14,529 nt of DNA from Gemmatimonadota bacterium (GTDB taxonomy: Bacteria; Gemmatimonadota; Gemmatimonadetes; Gemmatimonadales; Gemmatimonadaceae), in the NCBI GenBank assembly GCA_003222065.1, contig QHUV01000011.1, positions 1-14,529 of the forward strand. The letters run 5' to 3'. The position numbers and the translations under genes are program-made. Below are positions 1 to 5,978 of this stretch, one piece after another. The notes below the pieces were generated by a model. That model worked only from the letters and a program-made list of their open reading frames with translations. It ran no database searches and was not told where the DNA came from. How positions within the stretch are numbered: position 1 is the first letter of the stretch; the number at the start of each line of letters is the position of its first letter.

Positions 1-2
1 AC

Positions 3-851
3 TCCATTCGCGGTGAGTATTTGTACAACATTGTCTCGCCGAGCTATTTCGCGACGATGGGGACGCGCATCGTGCGCGGCCGCGGCTTCACCGGCGCCGA
101 CCAGGAGGGGTCGCCACGCGTCGTCGTCATCAGCCAAGCGATGGCGAAGAAGATTTGGCCAAAGGTCGACGCGCTCGGCCAGTGCATCCGCGTCGGCTCC
201 GACACGGTTCCCTGCTCGACGGTCGTCGGCATCGCCGCGAATATCGTCGATCGCGATTTGACCGACCCGCCGGGGCAGCAGTACTACGCGCCGGTGGCTC
301 AGCACGGCAGCGCTGGTAACGGTCTGTTCGTCCGGACGCACGGCGACGCGACCGACATGGTGTCCACCGTTAGGCGCGAGCTACAGCGCGTAATGCCCGG
401 TGTGTCCTACGTCAGCGTGACGCCCCTGACGAAGATCCTCGAGCCGAACGTCCGCTCGTGGCGGCTCGGCGCGACGATGTTCGCGCTCTTCGGCGGACTC
501 GCGCTCCTTCTCGCCGCCGTGGGTCTCTACAGCGTCATCGCCTACAACGTCACGCAGCGCAGCCACGAGCTGGGCGTGCGTATCGCGCTCGGCGCGCAGA
601 CGCGCGACGTCTTGCGGCTCGTCGTCGGGAGCGGCGTGCGCGTGGCCGCCGTGGGGATCGTGATTGGGGCGATGATCGCGCTCGTCGCCGGCAAATTCGT
701 CGCGCCGTTGCTCTACCGTGTGTCGCCAAAGGACCCGCTGATCTACGCCCTCGCCGGCATGACGCTCCTCGGCGTCGCCGTGCTGGCGAGTCTCGTTCCC
801 GCCCGCCGCGCCACGCGGGTCGATCCGAACACGGCGCTCCGCGCGGACTGA
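3..851 (+). CDS. ADOP/MacB-type ABC transporter permease, C-terminal part (5' truncated by window)
   Basis: This is the C-terminal ~282 residues of a FtsX/MacB-family permease. The reading frame is already open at base 3, so the gene begins outside the window and any ATG inside is internal. The first ~125 residues match the end of a MacB periplasmic core domain (SPSYFATMGTRIVRGRGF, then VVVISQAMAKKIWP and VVGIAANIVD). A FtsX-type membrane domain follows, with three hydrophobic segments: FALFGGLALLLAAVGLYSVI, then VAAVGIVIGAMIALVAG, then ALAGMTLLGVAVLASLVP. Between the first two is the conserved cytosolic loop QRSHELGVRIALGAQ, and the protein ends with the family tail PARRATRVDPNTALRAD. The long-permease (ADOP) form is typical of Acidobacteriota and Gemmatimonadota. 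Members act with an ATPase in export or mechanotransmission; the substrate cannot be inferred. A dispersed repeat begins about 4 bases after the stop. Confidence 0.93.
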   Translation, partial: SIRGEYLYNIVSPSYFATMGTRIVRGRGFTGADQEGSPRVVVISQAMAKKIWPKVDALGQCIRVGSDTVPCSTVVGIAANIVDRDLTDPPGQQYYAPVAQHGSAGNGLFVRTHGDATDMVSTVRRELQRVMPGVSYVSVTPLTKILEPNVRSWRLGATMFALFGGLALLLAAVGLYSVIAYNVTQRSHELGVRIALGAQTRDVLRLVVGSGVRVAAVGIVIGAMIALVAGKFVAPLLYRVSPKDPLIYALAGMTLLGVAVLASLVPARRATRVDPNTALRAD

Positions 852-854
852 CGC

Positions 855-979
855 CCTGTCATCCTGAGCGCAGCGAAGGATCTGCTGTCGACCCCTCGCC
901 AGTTCAAGAGCTGACGTTCGCTTTTGACATTTAAAGTGATCTCTCGGCAGCAGCTCCCTCGCCGGCTCAGCATGACGGC
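855..979. repeat. Dispersed palindromic repeat of the GTCATCCTGAGC type
   Basis: About 125 bp flanked by inverted arms. GTCATCCTGAGC (858-869) pairs with GCTCAGCATGAC (965-976) with one mismatch, and further imperfect complementarity lies inside (GATCTGCTGTCGA against the complement of the CTCTCGGCAGCAGCTC stretch). The wording 'TCATCCTGAGCGCAGCGAAGGATCT' belongs to a repeat I know from many environmental bacterial genomes. It lies directly between the permease stop and the next gene. There is no transposase, so it is either a MITE-like or REP-like element or a structured RNA in the intergenic region. I see only one copy in this window. Confidence 0.7.
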
Positions 980-1045
980 ATCGCCAGTTGCGTCCATGCG
1001 CGCTTTTCCAGAGCTTCCGCGTTCCGCCTTCCGGAGCTCTCGAAA

Positions 1046-3662
1046 ATGCGCGCCGTCGCGTTGTTCCTCGCCCTTCCGTTACTCGGCGCGCATGCGCAGC
1101 CACACGACGCTCGCGTCGCCGGCGCGCGGGACCCGGCGTATGCGGCGGACGGCCGGTTGGCGCTCAGTGTTCGCGGCAATTTGTGGATCATATCCCCGCG
1201 AGGGACGTGTGCTCTTCGTGCGCGGACGCGGCAGTGCCGCGCGTCTCTGGGTGCGCGAACGAGACGGCACCGAGCGCCGCCTAACGAATTCGCGGACGGC
1301 GGAGCGCTGGCCGGCAGCGTCGCCGGACGGCGAACGCGTCGCGTTCGTGGCGATCACCGAGACCGCGCGGCGGCTCGTCGTACGGCGTGTCGCCGCGCCC
1401 GCCGATCAGCGCGGCGCCGACAGCACCGTCTTCACCGCGCCAGGTATCGAGCGTCCAGCCTGGTCGCCGCGAGGGGATCGGCTTACCTACACCGCGGCGG
1501 GGCCTCGACGCGGTGTTTACGTCGTGCCGATCGACGGCCGGTACGCGAATCTCGTCAGCACGCGACACGCGGCGTCCGTGTGGACGCCCGACGGCAGGCA
1601 CCTGACGCTCGTCGAGCTGCCTGACGACGACGTTGCCTACAATGGCGATCCGAACCGACTCGGCGATCGCGAAGCCCACGACCTCTTGAGCGACGCGGGA
1701 GGCCTATGGGTCGTCGACGCACCCATACCTCCTGACGCCGGCTTCACCACTGCCGTCGCCGCCGCGACATCACCGTTCTCGCGCAACGAAGAGCGCACCG
1801 GCCACAATGCCGCCACGCTCGACGAGCTCGCGGCCCGCACAGCGAAGCTGTACTACGAGTCTCCGGCGGCGCGCGCCCGCTGGGAGTCGCTTGTCGCGGC
1901 TTATCGGCCGCGCGCCCTAGCCGCCCGCACCGACGACGAGCTCCGCGCCGTGCTCCACTCGATGCTGCGTGAGCGGCCGCCCTATCGCGCCGCGGCGACG
2001 GGCCGTGCCGCGATCTCGAGCGCGCATCCCGTCGCGACCGCGGCGGGGCTCGAGATCCTCCGCAAAGGCGGCAACGTCGTCGACGCCGCGGCCGCCGTGT
2101 CTTTCGCGTTAGGCGTGGTCGAGCCGGACGCGAGCGGCCTCGGCGGCTATGGACAAATGCTCGTCTACCGGACGTCGATGCCGAAGCCGCAGTTGATCGA
2201 ATTCATGTCGCGCGTGCCCGAGGCGGCGGGCCTCGACAACGCGGGACTGCTGCAGGATGGCCGCTTGCCTGACGACGGTCCAGTGCTCGCCAACGTTCCG
2301 GGGACGGTCGCCGCCATGCACCTCGCCGTGAAGAAATACGGCAGCGGCAAGGTGGCTTGGGCCGACATTCTCGCCCCGGCAATTCACGCCGCGCGCGACG
2401 GCTACGTCGTCAGTGACGGACTCGCCACCACGCTTGCCGCCGAGCGTGAGCATTTTCTCAAGTACGACGGACCACGCGCGCTCTTTTTCCGAAACGGGCA
2501 ACCCCTCCACCCCGGAGACACGCTGCGCAATCCGGATCTGGCGTGGACCCTCGAGCAGATCGCCAGCGGCGGCGCTGATGCGTTCTATCGTGGCGAGATC
2601 GCGCGTCGCATTGTTGCCGATCTCCGCGGCAAGGGCAGCGCCATACGGCTCAGCGACCTCGCGCGCTACTTCGCCGCCGATCGCGAGCCGGTGTCGGGAA
2701 CGTATCGTGGATTCACGCTGTACTCGAGCGCGCCGCCGGTGGCGGGCGGCGCGCAATTGGTCAGCACGCTGAATTTGCTCGAGGAATACAAAGATCCTAA
2801 ACCGTACAGCGAGGACGCCCCGACCCTGCACGCCATGCTCTCGGCCTGGTTGCTCGTCCCGCCGAGCCGCAACCGGATTGCCGATCCCGGGCTCTGGCCC
2901 GTGACGCTCGAGCCATTCATCAATCGCGACACGGCACGCGCCCGGTGGCACTGCTTCGATCCCGCGAGAGCCCTCAGCCCTGAAACGCTACGCGGCGATT
3001 CCCTCGTCTGCGCCGCCAAGCCCGTCGACGGCAATGACGGCGACGGCGACTCGGTCCGCGTCTATCATCGCAGCGGAACGACGGCGTTCATGGTCGCGGA
3101 CGGGGAGGGCAACGTCGTCGCCGTGACGCAGACGTTAGGCACGTGGGGCGGTAACTTCTACCTCACGCCCGGCTTGGGCTTTCTCTACAACGACAAGCTC
3201 GGGTCGTACGGCGCCGATGCCAGCGCCTACGGCGCCCGGCTTCCCTTCGCGCGTCACGGCAGCACGATCGCGCCGACGATCGTCTTTCGCGCCGACGGCG
3301 GGCGAAAGACGCGACCCGTGGCTGCCGTCGGCGCTGCCGGAAATGCTTGGATCACCGCCGCCGTATACCAGACGCTGACGGGCATTCTCGATCAGCACCT
3401 CGATCCGCAAGCGGCGCTCGAGCTGCCGCGCTTCCTTCCTTCGGTACGGAGTGCGGCTGATGGCGGCGTGGCCGTCGAGCTCGAGGACGGCTTCGCGCCC
3501 GATGTCGTCAGGAAGCTCGTCTCGTTAGGCTACCATCCACGCTTCGTCTCCCTCCTCGGCGAGCTGCGCGAGGGCTACGGCGCCGCCCTCACCATCGGCA
3601 ACGGCACCGTCACCGCCGGCGCCGACCCCCGTCGCGCCGGCGCGGCGGGGGCGGTGCCGTAA
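1046..3662 (+). CDS. Secreted TolB-like propeller / gamma-glutamyltransferase fusion, frameshifted near its N-terminus
   Basis: An ATG at 1046 opens a clear signal peptide (MRAVALFLALPLLGAHAQ) and the start of a propeller (AYAADGRLALSVRGNLWIIS). This frame then fails, and the same protein continues one frame over from about 1200 (EGRVLFVRGRGSAARLWVRE) to the stop at 3662. A TolB/WD-like region spans ~1125-1640, with repeats such as WPAASPDGERVAFVA, PAWSPRGDRLTYTA and VWTPDGRHLTLVE. At ~1835-1980 a helical stretch (LYYESPAARARWESLVAAYRP, DELRAVLHSMLRE) resembles the segment before the S41/tricorn protease core. From ~1990 a gamma-glutamyltranspeptidase Ntn-hydrolase domain runs to the end (AHPVATAAGLEILRKGGNVVDAA, ADPRRAGAAG). 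The expected nucleophile Thr is at 3078-3080 in GTTAF, where typical enzymes have TTH. The gamma-glutamyl-binding Arg of DFREMAP is replaced (EFMSRVP), and the SPGGS loop reads GAAGN, so substrate preference may differ. Whether the frameshift is real or a sequencing error is open. Confidence 0.8.
1191..1203 (+). other. Frameshift site in the propeller-GGT gene
   Basis: Up to about 1190 the frame that starts at ATG 1046 reads sensible propeller sequence (GNLWIIS). From about 1200 the frame one base later does (EGRVLFVRG). The switch falls on TATCCCCGCGAGGG, which includes a C4 run at 1194-1197. Removing one C restores a continuous protein. The downstream frame also stays open upstream to 924, but that part reads as low-complexity Arg/Ser sequence running into the repeat, which supports a frameshift over a distal start. 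Confidence 0.7.
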
Positions 3663-3725
3663 CCCCGAGCCCGTTGGAACCGCGACAGCAGACCTTTGCT
3701 GGCTGGGATTTAGGTCTCGGCTTGG

Positions 3726-3881
3726 ACGGCGAGCCCGGTTTCGAGAAGGCAGCGGCGAGATGACAGCCTTGAGTCAAAAGGGTTGGGAATGACTGAGACG
3801 GCTGGCCCTATCTCCTATTCCAGACCCTTTCGTCTCAAAGCTTGCTGCTCGTTGCTGCCTTCTCGAAACTGGGCTCGCCGT
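3726..3881. repeat. Near-palindromic intergenic element, copy 1
   Basis: A 156-bp imperfect palindrome. The left arm ACGGCGAGCCCGGTTTCGAG pairs with the right arm CTCGAAACTGGGCTCGCCGT, and complementarity continues inward through the GAAGGCAGC...GCTGCCTTC and TTGAGTC...GTCTCAAAG blocks for about 65 bp per arm. A second copy lies at 8084-8238; the two share an identical 23-nt right end (3861-3883 and 8218-8240) plus inner blocks. There is no open reading frame or transposase. It sits in the middle of a tail-to-tail gap, 63 bp after the upstream stop and 52 bp before the end of the converging gene. It could be a non-autonomous mobile element or a bidirectional transcription or RNA-processing signal. 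Confidence 0.85.
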
Positions 3882-3933
3882 ACTGGGCGAGATGCGTGAG
3901 CGGTCATCGTGGTGTCAGGAGTTCAGTCTTCCT

Positions 3934-4464
3934 CTATTTCATCTTCATCCCGGAATCCATCGGCACCTGCATCGGCGGAACATCGGAGAGGTGTTCCTGG
4001 ACGATGCCCCATTTATCTCCGCGCTTGGCGAACACCAACGTCATCGCCCCGGCAATCTCGTGCGCCTCGCCGCGTGGCGTGACGTGCGGTACGCGATAGG
4101 TGCCGGTGAACACCGCCGCTTCTGGCGACAGCACATCGACGTAGGTGTGCGTCCAGATCCATTTCGGCTGCCGCATGTTGACGCCGACATTCTCCCAGAA
4201 TTGACGGATGCCGAGCAGCACGGTGTCGCGTGACGCAATCGCGCGTCCAACCGACGCCGAGACGACCCGACCCGTGTCGGCGTAGAGGCGAAGCATGCGT
4301 TGCTCGGCGTTAGGCACCGATAGATCGTAGGCCGCGCGCACTCTGGCGTCGATCTCGCCGGCGATCGCCGCCCGTTGCGCGGGGGTGAGCTCGCCACCCC
4401 TTCCGCCGCATGCGACGGCCACCGATGCCACGAGGATGGAGAACCAATGACGCCGTTGTCGCAT
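3934..4464 (-). CDS. SnoaL-like/DUF4440 (NTF2-fold) lipoprotein
   Basis: A 176-residue protein. I place the start at the internal ATG (4462-4464) rather than the longer in-frame ATG at 4557, because it gives a short basic N-terminus, a hydrophobic core and a lipobox-like end (MRQRRHWFSILVASVAVACG), predicting a lipid-anchored periplasmic protein. The body fits the SnoaL/DUF4440 branch of the NTF2-like fold: an N-terminal helix (AQRAAIAGEIDARVRAAYDL), then GIRQFWENVGVNM, then strands WTHTYVDVLSPEAAVFTGTY, and a final strand pair GAMTLVFAKRGDKWGIVQEHLS. Family members are small ligand-binding or isomerase-like proteins, often annotated only as ketosteroid-isomerase-like; no substrate can be assigned. 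It is divergent from the lipoprotein at 4743 and convergent with the propeller-GGT gene. Confidence 0.82.
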   Translation of the reverse strand: MRQRRHWFSILVASVAVACGGRGGELTPAQRAAIAGEIDARVRAAYDLSVPNAEQRMLRLYADTGRVVSASVGRAIASRDTVLLGIRQFWENVGVNMRQPKWIWTHTYVDVLSPEAAVFTGTYRVPHVTPRGEAHEIAGAMTLVFAKRGDKWGIVQEHLSDVPPMQVPMDSGMKMK

Positions 4465-4596
4465 GTCGATCGGTTTCGGTAAGGGGACGCGGAGGCTGAG
4501 TTGTCTCGGATTATATGCGTAATACCCGAGTGATTCGTCCCGTTGCGCCGAGGGCAACTGTCCTCGGCGCTAGACTCGAATGTCACCACCCGTGGA

Positions 4597-4617
4597 CGCG
4601 ATTTCTTAATTATCGCG
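4597..4617. promoter_or_regulatory. Dyad CGCGAT-N9-ATCGCG in a divergent intergenic region
   Basis: A perfect 6-bp inverted repeat encloses an AT-only-but-one spacer (TTCTTAATT), in an otherwise GC-rich 278-bp gap between the divergent genes that start at 4464 and 4743. Size and symmetry fit a homodimeric repressor or activator site. No regulator gene is adjacent, so the role is a guess. Confidence 0.3.
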
Positions 4618-4639
4618 ACTTAACTCCAGAATCGGTCGG

Positions 4640-4670
4640 TTGGTCAGTGGTGTAACTACTGCTTTATAGA
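4640..4670 (+). promoter_or_regulatory. Possible sigma70-like promoter for the lipoprotein gene at 4743
   Basis: TTGGTC (4640-4645) and TATAGA (4665-4670) resemble -35 and -10 boxes, although the 19-nt spacer is longer than ideal. They sit in the most AT-rich part of the divergent gap, about 70 bp before the start codon. Weak, pattern-based call. Confidence 0.3.
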
Positions 4671-4732
4671 TGCATGCGACGCCCAACGTGTGATTCACAC
4701 CCACGGCCACGCTTGGACGCGCGCTCTGATTT

Positions 4733-4737
4733 GGAGG
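4733..4737 (+). promoter_or_regulatory. Ribosome binding site GGAGG that fixes a GTG start
   Basis: GGAGG lies 5 nt before GTG at 4743. The upstream in-frame ATG at 4674 has no such site and would put 23 residues ahead of the signal peptide, so GTG is the likely start. Confidence 0.75.
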
Positions 4738-4742
4738 CACAC

Positions 4743-5417
4743 GTGCGTAAGGTTCTGAGAACCTCGATGTTGGCGGTCGGCCTATCGGCCGCGGTCCTCG
4801 CAGCATGCGGGAAGAATGGGGCGACGTCGAAGACGGCGCTGAGCGACGATCTCAAACGAGACCTGCAGCTCGCCTCCTCAACGAATCTCGACCTCGCGTC
4901 GCAGCAAGCAGCAAAGGGCTACGCCCTCACCGAAATCGGTCAATCCAGCGCTCCTTCTCCGTCGTCGACGCTCAGGAAGGGGGCCGGTCCCAAGGCCGTG
5001 CGGTCCAAGCATCCGACCGTGAAGGCGTCGCCCGAGAATTCGGTCGTCGCCAAGGCCGAGGAGCCGACGGTCGACGTGATGGCGCAAGCGCCGTCGCCGA
5101 CGACCGAGCCGACTCCTGATCCGGTAGCGCCCGCGGTTCCCCGTCCGTCACCGATGCCCACGATGCCCAATGGGGGCGAGGGTAGGAACGGTCGTGACGG
5201 CGGCGGTCCCAACGCCGGCAACGGTGACGGTGGCGGCTCCATCCTCGGCGGCATCTTCGGCGCTATCCTTCGTGGTGGCGTCGTAGACGGCGACCACTGC
5301 GACCCCCGCACGGACCGCCGACGTGGTGGCCGGCCACGTATGTCGCCGCCGCCGATTTTTAATCCTGGTGGCGGATTCGGAAGTGGGCGCGGGATTTACG
5401 ACCGGGCAAGACCATAG
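4743..5417 (+). CDS. Proline/glycine-rich lipoprotein of unknown function
   Basis: Starting at GTG 4743, the 224-residue product begins with VRKVLRTSMLAVGLSAAVLAAC, a lipoprotein signal with lipobox LAAC and acylated Cys22. Next comes a conserved-looking helical block (KTALSDDLKRDLQLASSTNL, then QQAAKGYALTEIG). A flexible Pro/Thr/Ala stretch follows (PTTEPTPDPVAPAVPRPSPM), then a Gly-rich region with SILGGIFGAILRGGVVDGDH, and finally CDPRTDRRRGGRP and a Gly/Arg tail. I recognise this architecture as a hypothetical lipoprotein family of Gemmatimonadota, but know no function. The Pro-rich middle suggests a spacer reaching from membrane to wall or outer membrane. It is a single-gene unit: divergent from the SnoaL-like gene and closed by a strong terminator 24 bp after the stop. 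Confidence 0.82.
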   Translation: MRKVLRTSMLAVGLSAAVLAACGKNGATSKTALSDDLKRDLQLASSTNLDLASQQAAKGYALTEIGQSSAPSPSSTLRKGAGPKAVRSKHPTVKASPENSVVAKAEEPTVDVMAQAPSPTTEPTPDPVAPAVPRPSPMPTMPNGGEGRNGRDGGGPNAGNGDGGGSILGGIFGAILRGGVVDGDHCDPRTDRRRGGRPRMSPPPIFNPGGGFGSGRGIYDRARP

Positions 5418-5440
5418 CACGTTGGAACGAGCTGGTACAA

Positions 5441-5471
5441 GCGGGCGCCGTAAGGCGCCCGCTTTTCTTTT
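5441..5471 (+). terminator. Rho-independent terminator
   Basis: A perfect 9-bp GC stem, GCGGGCGCC/GGCGCCCGC, with a GTAA loop (5450-5453), followed by TTTTCTTTT. Two A-T pairs extend the stem. It ends the lipoprotein transcript before the His/Cys-rich gene. Confidence 0.93.
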
Positions 5472-5540
5472 CATTTGCGTTTTCTTGTTGCCCCGAACTT
5501 TTGCCGTGGACCTGGCCTTTCTGTAGTTTGCTTGCCGACG

Positions 5541-5894
5541 ATGCGCCGTCTCTCGCCCCTCCGACGGGTAGCTTCCCTGCTGCTTGGCTGTTGGCTCGCG
5601 GTCTTTGCCGCCGAGCCGACGGCAATTCACGCGTGCCCGGTTCACGACCCGGCGCCACGGCCGTCGTCGCACGCGTCGCATCACACGCCGCAACCAAGCC
5701 ATCCTCATAGCTGCACATGTCCCGGCGCGTGCTGTCCGGGCGTGAGTGTGCGGCTGACGACGCCGGCGGCAATCGCGCCGGCGCGCATCATCGCCTTCGT
5801 CGAGCCCGTCGTCGCGACCGCGACCATCGTTAGGTCCGCGGACGTCCAGGTCGCCCTTCCCCCCGCCATCGGGCCACCCACGCACTCCGGCTGA
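5541..5894 (+). CDS. Small secreted His/Cys-rich protein, likely metal-binding
   Basis: A 117-residue protein from ATG 5541; a longer frame from 5475 exists but would overlap the region just after the terminator and lead with non-signal sequence. The N-terminus is a signal peptide (RRLSPLRRVASLLLGCWLAV, ending near AAEPTA). The mature part carries a dense metal-ligand segment, HACPVHDPAPRPSSHASHH followed by PSHPHSCTCPGACCPG, with about 5 Cys and 7 His in some 40 residues. The C-terminal half is Ala/Val-rich and ends in a Pro-rich tail. This arrangement recalls DUF2946-type small secreted proteins found next to copper-related TonB receptors; that assignment is tentative. The receptor gene starts 84 bp downstream on the same strand, so co-transcription is likely. 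A Shine-Dalgarno sequence is not obvious. Confidence 0.7.
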   Translation: MRRLSPLRRVASLLLGCWLAVFAAEPTAIHACPVHDPAPRPSSHASHHTPQPSHPHSCTCPGACCPGVSVRLTTPAAIAPARIIAFVEPVVATATIVRSADVQVALPPAIGPPTHSG

Positions 5895-5978
5895 CCGAGC
5901 CGGCGGCGCCAACGCGGCGCCGCGGCTGCCTAACGCGGTGTCGACCGACCACCGCGTCCCGTCACCTTTGGAGCTGCC

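Noticed and set aside
924..1045. N-terminal extension of the propeller-GGT frame starting at 924
   Set aside because: It begins inside the dispersed repeat, reads as Arg/Ser-rich low-complexity sequence, and lacks a signal peptide, whereas the other frame has one at 1046.
381..1103. Minus-strand open frame (240 codons) over the permease end and first repeat
   Set aside because: Antisense to the permease and running through the repeat; Arg/Glu/His-rich with no domain.
2109..2951. Minus-strand open frame (280 codons) inside the GGT domain
   Set aside because: Shadow of the GGT domain; no motif, no ribosome site, composition typical of an antisense frame.
5502..5530. Possible promoter TTGCCG...GTAGTT before the His/Cys-rich gene
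   Set aside because: The -10 match is poor; not better than chance in this region.
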